Source: DAOOOU01 sp964435635 (GTDB lineage: Bacteria; Bacillota_I; Bacilli_A; RF39; UBA660). From it: 28,155 nt of DNA. The notes under the pieces were generated by a model. That model did no database searches. It worked only from the letters and a program-made list of their open reading frames with translations, and was not told where the DNA came from. Positions 15,669 to 24,577 of the stretch are shown here, piece after piece; the first letter of the stretch is position 1; every line of letters begins with the position of its first letter. The stretch spans positions 1 to 28,155 of the forward strand of contig CAYSZU010000010.1 of NCBI GenBank assembly GCA_964435635.1, in the 5' to 3' direction. The translations under genes were made by a program, and so were the position numbers.

Positions 15669-17621
15669 TTGTTTAAAATTAATTCGAGTTACAAGCCAGC
15701 TGGTGATCAACCTCAAGCGCTTGAAAAATTAGTTGCTGGGTTAAACCAAGGTGATAAACATCAAGTTCTACTTGGTGCTACTGGCACGGGTAAAACTTTT
15801 ACGATTGCTAATGTTATTCAGCAGGTTAATAAACCAACATTAGTATTAGCTCATAATAAAACCTTAGCCGGGCAATTATATTCTGAATTTAAAGAGTTAT
15901 TTCCGGAAAATAAAGTTGAATACTTTGTTTCTTATTATGATTATTATCAGCCGGAGGCTTATGTTCCAAGTAAAGACATATATATTGAAAAGGATTCCTC
16001 AATTAATGAAGAGATTGATGAGTTGCGGCACGCGGCAACTAGTTCATTAATTAATAACCGTGATGTGATTGTTGTTGCTTCCGTTTCATGTATTTATGGA
16101 ATCGGGGAAAAAGAAGAGTATATTAATAATATGTTGGTTTTAAAACCAAATGATAAGATTAAAAGGAACGAAATAATTAATCGGTTAGTTGATATGACTT
16201 ATGAACGCAATGATCTTGATTTTCACCGGGGAACTTTTAGAGTCCGAGGTAATAACATTGATATTGTACCGATTAATGAAAAAAGCCGTGGTTTAAAAGT
16301 TGAACTATTAGATGATCAGATTGAAAGAATCAGTGCTTTTGATTTAGTCACCGGGGCGGTTTTGGAAGAAAAAAAGAGTATTACAATATTCCCGGCTAGT
16401 CACTATGTAACAAGTAATAATAAAATGCAGGAAGCAATAAAAAGAATTGAAACTGAATTAGCTTTACAACTAGCAAAGTTTAAAGAAGAGGGAAAACTAC
16501 TTGAAGAGCAAAGACTTCGTGAGCGAACTAACTATGATTTAGAAATGTTAAAAGAAACCGGTTTTTGTAATGGGGTTGAAAATTATGCCCGTCATTTAGC
16601 GCTAAGGGAGGAAGGGGAAACCCCTTCAACTTTAATGAGCTTCTTTCCGGATGATTTCCTATTAGTTGTTGATGAATCACACGTTACCTTACCACAAGTA
16701 AGAGGAATGTATAATGGCGATAGGGCTCGTAAGCAAACGTTAGTTGATTATGGTTTTAGATTACCTAGTGCCCTAGATAATCGTCCTATGACTTTTGATG
16801 AATTTACGAAAGCGATTAATCAAGTTATTTATGTTTCGGCTACACCTGGTGATTATGAATTGGCCTTGGTTAATAACAAACCAATTGAACAGATTATTAG
16901 ACCAACTGGCATTCTTGATCCAACGCTTGAAATCAAACCAGCGATTGGCCAGATTGATGATATTGTTGCGCAAATAAACGAAAGAATTAAAGCTAATGAA
17001 CGCGTGTTGATTACTACTTTGACAATTAGAATGTCCGAAGAGTTAACTAATTACTTAAAAGAATTAGGGATAAAAGTTGCTTATCTTCATAGTGAGATAA
17101 AGACTTTAGAACGCTTGGAAATAATTCGTAGTTTACGAATGGGTAAGTATGATGTCGTTGTTGGGATTAACTTATTAAGAGAAGGAATTGATATTCCTGA
17201 AGTTAGTTTAATTTGTATTCTTGATGCGGACAAACAAGGATTTTTAAGAAGTGCTCGTAGTTTAATTCAAACGATTGGCCGTTGTGCGAGAAATACTAAT
17301 GGGCATGTTATTATGTATGCTAGTCAGCATAGCGATGCCATGGAACAAGCAATTAGTGAAACTAATCGGCGCCGAGCTATTCAGGCAACGTATAATGAAC
17401 AGCATGGTATTGTGCCGCAAACAATTATTAAAGAGATTAGGGCAACAATTTCAAATACGGTTGAAGAAAAGCTTAAAACGGCTGCTAAGTTAAGTCAAAA
17501 AGAAAAACAAATGATTATGCATAATATTGAAGAAGAAATGAAGAAAGCCGCAGCCAATTTAGATTTTGAAAGAGCGGTTGAACTAAGAGATATTTTATTT
17601 GAAATGAAAAGTAATAATTAA
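15669..17621 (+). CDS. uvrB: UvrABC excinuclease subunit B
   Basis: Damage-verifying helicase-like subunit of nucleotide excision repair; UvrA loads it and UvrC cuts beside it. Visible: Walker A GATGTGKT (36-43), the beta-hairpin region SYYDYYQPEAY used to probe the duplex, VDESH, VSATPGDYE, GINLLREGIDIPEVSL, the QTIGRCARN motif, and a C-terminal UVR motif (about 615-650) that binds UvrC. The length of 650 is normal. Translation starts at TTG 15669, 5 bases after GAGGTGA; the product then starts FKINSSYKPAGDQPQAL as in relatives. uvrA follows after three intervening genes rather than directly. Confidence 0.97.
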   Translation: MFKINSSYKPAGDQPQALEKLVAGLNQGDKHQVLLGATGTGKTFTIANVIQQVNKPTLVLAHNKTLAGQLYSEFKELFPENKVEYFVSYYDYYQPEAYVPSKDIYIEKDSSINEEIDELRHAATSSLINNRDVIVVASVSCIYGIGEKEEYINNMLVLKPNDKIKRNEIINRLVDMTYERNDLDFHRGTFRVRGNNIDIVPINEKSRGLKVELLDDQIERISAFDLVTGAVLEEKKSITIFPASHYVTSNNKMQEAIKRIETELALQLAKFKEEGKLLEEQRLRERTNYDLEMLKETGFCNGVENYARHLALREEGETPSTLMSFFPDDFLLVVDESHVTLPQVRGMYNGDRARKQTLVDYGFRLPSALDNRPMTFDEFTKAINQVIYVSATPGDYELALVNNKPIEQIIRPTGILDPTLEIKPAIGQIDDIVAQINERIKANERVLITTLTIRMSEELTNYLKELGIKVAYLHSEIKTLERLEIIRSLRMGKYDVVVGINLLREGIDIPEVSLICILDADKQGFLRSARSLIQTIGRCARNTNGHVIMYASQHSDAMEQAISETNRRRAIQATYNEQHGIVPQTIIKEIRATISNTVEEKLKTAAKLSQKEKQMIMHNIEEEMKKAAANLDFERAVELRDILFEMKSNN

Positions 17622-17651
17622 AACTAAGTTGTTTTCAACTTCGTTTTTTTA
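17621..17651 (+). terminator. Intrinsic terminator after uvrB
   Basis: AAAAC-T-AAGTTG pairs with CAACTT-C-GTTTT across TTTT with one mismatch, followed by T7. Its left end touches the stop codon. Confidence 0.75.
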
Positions 17652-17684
17652 TGTTAATATGTTATTAGAATAAGGAGGGTTATA

Positions 17685-19304
17685 ATGGCAAAAACATTAA
17701 TATTTGGTCATCAAAAACCAGATACTGATACTGTATGTGCTAGTATTTGTCTATCCTACTTAAAGAATCAATTAGGAAATAATACTGAGGCAAGAGTCTT
17801 GGGCGATTTAAATAATGAAACAAAATATGTTCTTGATTATTTTAAAATCAAAGCGCCAAAGATTTTAAATGATGTTAGAATTCAAGTGAAAGATATGCCT
17901 TATAATAAAATTGCTTTAATTAATGAACGGAGCTCAGTTGATAAAGCTTTAAAGTTAATGCTTGAACAAAAGGTAACAGGTTTACCAATTGTTGATCAAA
18001 CAAATAAGTTAACTGGTTATATTAATTTAAAAGATATTGCTAAGTATTTAGTAACTAGTGATTTAGTTAGGATTGAATCTTCACTTAGTAATATTGCTAA
18101 TGTTTTGAACGGTAAAATAATTAATGTTTGTGATGAAGAGATAAAGGGGAAGATTAAAGTTATTTATGATAATCGGGATTATTTTGGATTGCAAGAAACG
18201 TTAAATCATGATGATATTTTAATAATCTGTGATAGTGGTTTTTATATAAAACATGCCCCTAATTTTAAGGCTAAGCTAATTATATTAATTAATGATGCTT
18301 TTGTTACAAATGATATTTTAAAATTTGTGAAAGAAAATGAAATTAATTTAGTTGTTACTAAAATGGATTTATATACGGTTAATAATAAGATTAGAACTAG
18401 TAATTATCTTAAAAACATTAATGAGAATCAGGACCCAGTAACAATTCATCTTTTTGATTATCGTGATGATTTTATTGAACTAACAAAAGATTACGGTTAT
18501 ACCAATTATCCAGTTGTAAATAATAAAGAAGAGTGCGTTGGGTTAATTAAATTAATTGATGTTCATAAGTTTGAAAAACAAACGGTTATTTTAGTTGATC
18601 ATAATCAAATATCTCAGAGTGTTGAAGGTTTAGAAGAAGCAAATGTAATTGAAGTTGTTGATCACCATCATTTAGCTACAATTGATACAACAACCCCAAT
18701 TCATTTTCGCTTAATGCCGGTGGGAAGTACTTGTACGATTATTTATCAAATGTTTTTAGAAAATAAAGTATGGATTCCAAAAAACATGGCAGGGATTATG
18801 ATGAGTGCAATATTATCAGATACATTATTGTTAAAATCACCAGTTACAACTAAAGAAGATCAAATTGCTTGTCAGCAACTATCAGAAATAGCTGAACTTG
18901 ATGCTAAGGAATTTGGTTTAGAGATGTTTAAATTTGGTTCTTCAATCAAAAGGGAAAGACCTGAAGCAGTATTAAATCGGGACTTAAAAACGCTTAATTA
19001 TGAAGATATTACGATTGGAATTAGTCAGGTATTAACTTTAGATATTAATGAAATAGAGCACAATAAGGAAGAGTATATTAAGTTATTAAATACTATGACA
19101 AACAATTATAAAATTGCTTTAATGTTTGTGACCGATACAATTAAAGGTGGTTCATATATTTATTATAACGAAGCAGCTGAGCGAATAATTGCGGATTGTT
19201 ATAATATTGAGAATCTTCAACAGGGGACTTATATTGCTAACTTAGTTTCGCGAAAGAAGCAATTTATTCCGCCGTTACTAGACTTTTTAGAAAGAAGAAA
19301 TTAG
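17685..19304 (+). CDS. Family II Mn-dependent inorganic pyrophosphatase, CBS-DRTGG type
   Basis: Hydrolyses pyrophosphate to phosphate in the cytosol. Metal-binding residues appear in order: HQKPDTD with His9, Asp13, Asp15; DHNQ (305-308); DHHH (326-329); and the SDTLLLKSP segment. The C-terminal SRKK (522-525) binds phosphate. Between the first motif and DHNQ lies an insert of about 230 residues with two CBS-like pieces (roughly 60-120 and 245-290) flanking a DRTGG-like domain, the arrangement of nucleotide-regulated clostridial enzymes (539 residues here, near the usual size). Adenine nucleotide control is therefore likely from family knowledge. DHNQ replaces the more common DHNE. Ribosome binding site AAGGAGGG precedes the ATG. 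Confidence 0.92.
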   Translation: MAKTLIFGHQKPDTDTVCASICLSYLKNQLGNNTEARVLGDLNNETKYVLDYFKIKAPKILNDVRIQVKDMPYNKIALINERSSVDKALKLMLEQKVTGLPIVDQTNKLTGYINLKDIAKYLVTSDLVRIESSLSNIANVLNGKIINVCDEEIKGKIKVIYDNRDYFGLQETLNHDDILIICDSGFYIKHAPNFKAKLIILINDAFVTNDILKFVKENEINLVVTKMDLYTVNNKIRTSNYLKNINENQDPVTIHLFDYRDDFIELTKDYGYTNYPVVNNKEECVGLIKLIDVHKFEKQTVILVDHNQISQSVEGLEEANVIEVVDHHHLATIDTTTPIHFRLMPVGSTCTIIYQMFLENKVWIPKNMAGIMMSAILSDTLLLKSPVTTKEDQIACQQLSEIAELDAKEFGLEMFKFGSSIKRERPEAVLNRDLKTLNYEDITIGISQVLTLDINEIEHNKEEYIKLLNTMTNNYKIALMFVTDTIKGGSYIYYNEAAERIIADCYNIENLQQGTYIANLVSRKKQFIPPLLDFLERRN

Positions 19305-19320
19305 TTTTTCTTCTTTTTTT
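19291..19320 (+). terminator. Intrinsic terminator overlapping pyrophosphatase 3' end
   Basis: AAGAAGAAA (19292-19300) pairs with TTTCTTCTT (19307-19315), followed by T5. The left arm is coding and the stop codon (19302-19304) is in the loop. Confidence 0.65.
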
Positions 19321-19346
19321 ATGTTAAAATTATCCTAGGTGATATG

Positions 19347-20105
19347 ATGAGGGCATTAGTGACTGGGGCTAGTAGCGGTATTGGCCGCGATATAGCTATT
19401 TACTTAAGTAAATTAGGTTATGATTTAATTCTTGTTGCGCGGGATGAAACAAGGTTACAAGCTGTTAAGAAGATACTTGGAACTAATTGTGATGTTATTG
19501 TTTGTGATTTAAGTAAACCAAAAAACGGGTATCAATTATATGAAAAAGTAAAAAACAAAGATATAGATATTATTATTAATAGTGCTGGATTTGGTTTGTT
19601 TGGCTTAACTGCTGAGACAAATCTTGAGCGTGAGTTAACAATGATTGATTTAAATATAAAAGCAGCCCATATCTTAACTAAACTATTTTTACCAAATCTA
19701 ATTGCTAAGCAAAAGGGTTATATTATGAATGTTGCTAGTGCGGCTGGATTTATGGCTGGTCCCCGTTTAAATACTTACTATGCCACTAAAAATTATCTTT
19801 TAAAATTTACGATGGCTTTGTATCAAGAATTAAAAGAAAGTAATAGTGGGGTTCATGTTTGTGCTTTATGCCCCGGGCCAGTTGAAACAGATTTTAATCG
19901 GGTTGCCGGAGGCGATTTTATAATCGGCGGAGTAAAAAGTTCTTTTGTTGCAAAGTATGCAGTTGATCAGATGTTTAAAAAGAAGTTAATTATCATTCCA
20001 ACCTTAAAAATAAAAATAGCAATTTTTTTAAACCGGTTATTACCATATAAATGGTCCTTAAAAATCGTTTCGAGAATTCAAGCTAAAAAGAAATCAGGTG
20101 AATAG
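19347..20105 (+). CDS. Short-chain dehydrogenase/reductase
   Basis: NAD(P)-dependent oxidoreductase of the classical SDR family, cytosolic. Visible from this start: nucleotide-binding TGASSGIG (6-13), the DLS pocket, INSAGFG, catalytic Ser131 in NVASAAG, Tyr144 and Lys148 in YYATK (YxxxK), and the PGPVETDF loop. The substrate is unknown; the sequence resembles the YqjQ/DltE-like group of about 250 residues. Two adjacent ATGs exist (19344, 19347); AGGTGA at 19337-19342 sits better for 19347. It ends one base before the next ATG, so it is co-translated with an uncharacterised protein. Confidence 0.9.
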   Translation: MRALVTGASSGIGRDIAIYLSKLGYDLILVARDETRLQAVKKILGTNCDVIVCDLSKPKNGYQLYEKVKNKDIDIIINSAGFGLFGLTAETNLERELTMIDLNIKAAHILTKLFLPNLIAKQKGYIMNVASAAGFMAGPRLNTYYATKNYLLKFTMALYQELKESNSGVHVCALCPGPVETDFNRVAGGDFIIGGVKSSFVAKYAVDQMFKKKLIIIPTLKIKIAIFLNRLLPYKWSLKIVSRIQAKKKSGE

Positions 20106-20750
20106 ATGTTTAATAAGTTTATAAAATTAAATCTATTAGATAATTACTATGTTGGTTATCGGGTTAGAAAGTCAATTTCAATCAAAAAAGAAGTAGTTTT
20201 TGGTTTAACTAAGACAGATGTTTTTGAAATAACATATTTAAATGAGGGGCTAACCCTTTTTACGGCTAAAGAGGCAGGAAAGTTTTATGATGTTGATAAA
20301 AAAGTGATAGTTGGGATTGTTGAAACTAAACAGTTAGCGACTAAACATTTAGCTTATGGCGATGAAAATTACGACATCAATGATTATCCAAGTTATAGTA
20401 AAGAAAAACTTTTTGGGGTTTATGGCGTTAGACCACTACGAGTTGTCTACACTAGTTTATTCGAAGAAAACTATGAGGTATTAGTTTCAAATAAAAAAGA
20501 ACAGGAAACTTTAAGAAACGACTATTCGATTTTTGAAGCTCAACAACTAGTAAAAAAATGTAATAAAATTCTTGGTAACACTAATAATATTTTAACTATT
20601 CCGCCGGTTAAATTAGATCTACACGATCCAATTAAGAGTGTCTTTGGCTTTGAAAAAGACTTTGATATTTTAGTTGATAATAAAACTCCTGAGCAAGTTA
20701 TTGCAATTATGAAACTAAAAGTTAAGGAACATGAACACGGCAATTTATAA
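20106..20750 (+). CDS. Hypothetical protein coupled to the SDR
   Basis: I do not recognise this 214-residue product. It has no signal peptide or membrane helix; the first 120 residues look strand-rich (VVFGLTKTDVFEITYL), the rest helical, with a proline-containing turn (LTIPPVKLDLHDP). Its ATG directly follows the stop codon of the SDR gene, with AGGTGA just upstream, which implies translational coupling and a shared role. A long hairpin follows at 20749. Confidence 0.6.
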   Translation: MFNKFIKLNLLDNYYVGYRVRKSISIKKEVVFGLTKTDVFEITYLNEGLTLFTAKEAGKFYDVDKKVIVGIVETKQLATKHLAYGDENYDINDYPSYSKEKLFGVYGVRPLRVVYTSLFEENYEVLVSNKKEQETLRNDYSIFEAQQLVKKCNKILGNTNNILTIPPVKLDLHDPIKSVFGFEKDFDILVDNKTPEQVIAIMKLKVKEHEHGNL

Positions 20751-20788
20751 GCAAAATATAAGATAGACAACTATCTTTTATTTTGCTT
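20749..20788 (+). terminator. Long hairpin after 20106 gene
   Basis: Two 18-base arms (20749-20766 and 20771-20788) pair with one mismatch across an ACAA loop. A long T-tract does not follow, so it may be an inefficient terminator or an RNA-stabilising hairpin. Confidence 0.5.
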
Positions 20789-20842
20789 GATATAAAAACA
20801 TTTGTTTGGTAAAATGGATATTGCGATTATTAAAAAATATTA

Positions 20843-20851
20843 TGCTATAAT
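20843..20851 (+). promoter_or_regulatory. Extended -10 upstream of uvrA
   Basis: TGCTATAAT at 20843-20851 is an extended -10 element 40 bases before the uvrA start. A TTGCGA 19 bases upstream is a poor, badly spaced -35. The TGN extension usually compensates for that. Confidence 0.45.
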
Positions 20852-20891
20852 AGCTTCGTTAAATTCTTTTTTAGATTATGTTGGAGGAAGT

Positions 20892-23708
20892 ATGAAAGAT
20901 AAAATTATTGTTAAAGGAGCACGGGAAAACAACTTAAAGAATATAGATATTACCCTGCCGAAAAATTCATTAATTGTAATGACCGGGGTAAGTGGTTCAG
21001 GAAAGAGTAGTTTAGCTTTTGATACGATTTATGCTGAAGGACAAAGAAGATACGTAGAGAGTTTAAGTGCTTATGCTCGCCAATTTTTAGGTGGAGCGGA
21101 TAAGCCGGATGTTGATGCGATTGAAGGTTTAAGTCCTAGTATTTCAATTGACCAAAAAACAACTAATAAAAACCCCCGAAGTACGGTTGGAACGGTGACT
21201 GAAATATATGATTATCTTCGTTTGCTTTTTGCTCGCATTGGGGTGCCTTATTGTCCCAAACACCATATTCAGATAAAGAGTCAGAGTATCGAGGAAATAA
21301 CTAATAAAGTATTAGGTTTAAAAGAAGGAACTAAAGTAGAAATATTAGCCCCGATAATTAGGGGGGAAAAGGGAACTCATAAAGATCTTTTAGATGATTT
21401 GCGAAGACAAGGCTATAGCCGGTTACGAATTAATAATGAAGTTAGAAATTTGAGCGAAGAGATTAATTTAGAAAAAAATAAAAAGACAATAATTGAGGTT
21501 GTGATTGATCGTTTAAATGTTGAATTAGCAGAACGCAGTCGAATCTTTGAAGCTATTGAGATAAGTACGAAGTTAGCGCATGGTCTTGTTTTAATTGTGA
21601 TCGATAATAAAGAAGAAATGATGATGAGTGAAAATTATGCTTGTATTAAGTGTAATTATTCAATTACTGATCTAGAACCGAAAATGTTTTCTTTTAATTC
21701 ACCTTATGGGGCTTGTCCAGAGTGTAAGGGTTTAGGGGTTAAATTGAAGATAAGTAAAGATTTAATTATTCCTGATAAAACTAAAAGCCTTAATGGTGGA
21801 GCAATTGTGCCGATGAACGTTGATCAAAACACTTACTATACTTTATTAAAAGCAGTTTGTTTGCATTATCAGATTGATATGGATAAACCAATTAAAGATC
21901 TAAGTGAAGAACAACTTAATATTATATTGTATGGTACTGATGCTGAGGTTAATTATAAATATGTTTCTAAAAAGGGTAATGTAACTTATGCTAAAAACAC
22001 GTATGAAGGAGTTGCCATTAATTTAGAAAGAAGATATTTAGAAACTAATAGTGCCTGGATTAGAGAATGGATTGAAGGCTACATGGTTGAGTCAACTTGC
22101 CCTTTATGTCAAGGGGCAAGATTAAAAGAAGGTATTTTAGCTGTTTATATAAAACAAAAGAACATCTACGATTTAACGAAAATGAGTATTAAAGAACTGC
22201 GCCGTTTCTTTAACGAATTGGAGCTAAGCGGGGAGCAATTAGAAATAAGTAACTTAGTTATAAAAGAAATTAAATCGCGCCTTGAGTTCTTAGAAAATGT
22301 TGGGTTAAATTATTTATCTTTAGATCGTGCCGCTGGGACTTTATCAGGTGGTGAATCACAACGAATTAGACTAGCAACGCAAATCGGGAGTAATTTATCC
22401 GGCGTTTTATATGTTCTTGATGAACCTAGTATTGGGCTTCATCAAAAAGATAATGAAAAATTAATTAATTCTTTAAAAGAGATGCGGGATTTGGGTAATA
22501 CCCTAATTGTTGTTGAACATGATATTGATACAATGATGGCCGCCGATTATTTAGTTGATATTGGTCCTGGGGCTGGAACTGAAGGTGGTTATATTGTTGC
22601 CGCTGGAACACCACAAGAAGTAATGAATTGTAAGGAAAGTTTAACTGGGCAATATTTAAAGGGAACAAGAAAAATTGCTGTTCCAGCTAAAAGAAGAGTA
22701 GGGAATGGCCAATTTATTAAAATTAAAGGGGCCACCGAAAATAACTTAAAGAATATTAACGTTGCTTTTCCTTTAGGAACACTTACTTGTATTACTGGAG
22801 TCAGTGGCTCAGGGAAGAGTACCTTAATCAATGAATTACTATATAAACTAGTTGTTACTAATCTATATAACTCAAAAGAGGTTCCGGGGGCTTTTAAAAA
22901 AGTTGAAGGACTAGAGAATGTTGATCAAGTAGTTCAAATTACCCAAGATGCTATTGGTCGAACACCGCGGAGTAATCCTGCAACTTATGTTGGTGTCTTT
23001 GATGATATTAGAGCGGTCTTTACTGATATGAAAGAAGCAAAAATTAGGGGTTATAATAAGGGCCGTTTCTCCTTTAATGTTAAAGGGGGACGTTGTGAGG
23101 CTTGTCAAGGCGATGGGGTTAAGAAAATTGAAATGCATTTTTTGCCCGATGTTTATGTTCCTTGTGATGTTTGTAAGGGCAAAAGGTTTAACCAAGAAAC
23201 CTTAGATATTAAATTTAAAGGAAAAAATATTGCTGATGTTTTAAAAATGAGGGTTCAAGAAGCAGTTGAATTCTTTGCTAATGTACCGAAAGTAAAAAAT
23301 AAGTTGGATGTAATGATGGATGTTGGTTTATCATATATTGAACTTGGTCAAAGTGCTCCAACCTTATCGGGTGGTGAAGCCGGAAGAGTTAAACTTGCTA
23401 AAGAACTTCAAAAGAAAGCAACCGGAAAAAGTCTTTTCTTACTTGATGAGCCGACAACGGGCTTACATAGCGAAGATATTAAAAAGTTATTAATTATTTT
23501 AAGTCGAATTGTTGACAACGGTGATACCGTTATTGTAATTGAACATAATTTAGATGTGATAAAGGTGGCTGATCATATCATTGACCTAGGTCCTGATGGT
23601 GGAATAGACGGAGGCTATATTGTTGCAACGGGAACACCAGAAGAAATTGTTAAAGTTAAAGCATCTTACACAGGAGGCCATTTAAAGAGTAAATTAGGCG
23701 ATAATTAG
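20892..23708 (+). CDS. uvrA: UvrABC excinuclease subunit A
   Basis: DNA-damage sensor ATPase that loads UvrB. From this start: Walker A GVSGSGKS (32-39), the UvrB-binding region, first zinc module (CIKC ... CPEC), LSGGESQRIRLA signature, second Walker A GVSGSGKST (about 636-644), second zinc module (CEAC ... CDVC), second signature and Walker B LFLLDEPTTGLH. The second signature reads LSGGEAGR, with Gly831 where UvrA proteins have Gln. The frame opens at 20802, but GGAGG (20883-20887) and the canonical start MKDKIIVKGARENNLK support ATG 20892, giving the normal 938 residues. lgt follows with no terminator, so uvrA-lgt-trxB is likely one operon. Confidence 0.96.
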   Translation: MKDKIIVKGARENNLKNIDITLPKNSLIVMTGVSGSGKSSLAFDTIYAEGQRRYVESLSAYARQFLGGADKPDVDAIEGLSPSISIDQKTTNKNPRSTVGTVTEIYDYLRLLFARIGVPYCPKHHIQIKSQSIEEITNKVLGLKEGTKVEILAPIIRGEKGTHKDLLDDLRRQGYSRLRINNEVRNLSEEINLEKNKKTIIEVVIDRLNVELAERSRIFEAIEISTKLAHGLVLIVIDNKEEMMMSENYACIKCNYSITDLEPKMFSFNSPYGACPECKGLGVKLKISKDLIIPDKTKSLNGGAIVPMNVDQNTYYTLLKAVCLHYQIDMDKPIKDLSEEQLNIILYGTDAEVNYKYVSKKGNVTYAKNTYEGVAINLERRYLETNSAWIREWIEGYMVESTCPLCQGARLKEGILAVYIKQKNIYDLTKMSIKELRRFFNELELSGEQLEISNLVIKEIKSRLEFLENVGLNYLSLDRAAGTLSGGESQRIRLATQIGSNLSGVLYVLDEPSIGLHQKDNEKLINSLKEMRDLGNTLIVVEHDIDTMMAADYLVDIGPGAGTEGGYIVAAGTPQEVMNCKESLTGQYLKGTRKIAVPAKRRVGNGQFIKIKGATENNLKNINVAFPLGTLTCITGVSGSGKSTLINELLYKLVVTNLYNSKEVPGAFKKVEGLENVDQVVQITQDAIGRTPRSNPATYVGVFDDIRAVFTDMKEAKIRGYNKGRFSFNVKGGRCEACQGDGVKKIEMHFLPDVYVPCDVCKGKRFNQETLDIKFKGKNIADVLKMRVQEAVEFFANVPKVKNKLDVMMDVGLSYIELGQSAPTLSGGEAGRVKLAKELQKKATGKSLFLLDEPTTGLHSEDIKKLLIILSRIVDNGDTVIVIEHNLDVIKVADHIIDLGPDGGIDGGYIVATGTPEEIVKVKASYTGGHLKSKLGDN

Positions 23709-23761
23709 TAGAAATAAAAATAAAAATAAAGTATAATGAATTAATGTAATGAGGTGAAAAA

Positions 23762-24577
23762 ATGAATCCGGTTTTAACAGAAATTTTTGGTTTTGAAATA
23801 AAGTGGTATTCGTTTTTAATGTTTATGGCGATGATTATCGGCTATAGCCTTATTTATTTAGAAGCAAAAAAGTTTAAAGCTAATCAAGATTTTATTTTTA
23901 ATCTTAGTTTTTGGACAGTAATTGCTGCTTTAATTGGTGCCCGCTTATATTATGTAGTTTTTAATTGGCAAGTATATGCGAGTGATACAACTGCAATTTT
24001 TAAGCTTTGGGAAGGCGGTCTAGCTATTCATGGGGCCTTGCTTTTCGGCTTTTTGATGGCCTGGCTATATTGTTATCGCTACAAAGTAAGAATCTTTAAA
24101 GTAACTGACATATTAGTCCCAGCTATTATTCTTGGTCAAGCAATTGGCCGTTGGGGAAACTTCTTTAATAGTGAAGCCCATGGGGCGGCAACAACCTTAG
24201 CGAATTTAGAAGCAGTTAGAATAATCCCGGAGTGGATTATTGCTGGAATGAAAATTAATGGAATATATTACTTGCCAACTTTTTATTATGAATCCCTATG
24301 GTGTTTGGCTGGTTTTATCTTTTTATTAATTATGCGTCGCACAAGATATATAAAGACTGGCCAGTTAACTAATTTATATTTAATGTGGTATAGTTTAGGC
24401 CGCTTCTTTATCGAAGTGAGTCGAACTGATTCCTTAATGTTAGGTGGATTTAAAGTAGCTCAAATTGTATCAGTAGTATTATTTGTAGTTAATTTATGTG
24501 TGTTCTTAAAACTTTCTAAAAAAGGACGTTTTGAAGATTTATACTCGGCTTATGAGATAGAGGAGGTTAGATTTTAA
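23762..24577 (+). CDS. lgt: Prolipoprotein diacylglyceryl transferase
   Basis: Transfers diacylglycerol from phosphatidylglycerol to the lipobox Cys of prelipoproteins at the membrane, the first step of lipoprotein maturation. About seven helices. The Lgt signature GRWGNFFNSEAHG contains the essential Arg (Arg130) and Asn; the LWEGGLAIHG segment contains the conserved His-Gly. The length of 271 is normal. The lipoprotein at 3416 is one expected substrate. Ribosome binding site GAGGTGA precedes the ATG; the stop shares one base with the next start. In many Bacilli hprK lies between uvrA and lgt; here the gap is 53 bases. Confidence 0.96.
   Translation: MNPVLTEIFGFEIKWYSFLMFMAMIIGYSLIYLEAKKFKANQDFIFNLSFWTVIAALIGARLYYVVFNWQVYASDTTAIFKLWEGGLAIHGALLFGFLMAWLYCYRYKVRIFKVTDILVPAIILGQAIGRWGNFFNSEAHGAATTLANLEAVRIIPEWIIAGMKINGIYYLPTFYYESLWCLAGFIFLLIMRRTRYIKTGQLTNLYLMWYSLGRFFIEVSRTDSLMLGGFKVAQIVSVVLFVVNLCVFLKLSKKGRFEDLYSAYEIEEVRF

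Noticed and set aside
22465..23195. Long minus-strand frames inside uvrA, and similar antisense frames elsewhere
   Set aside because: They lack ribosome binding sites and known motifs and lie opposite well-supported genes, so they are shadows of the coding strand.
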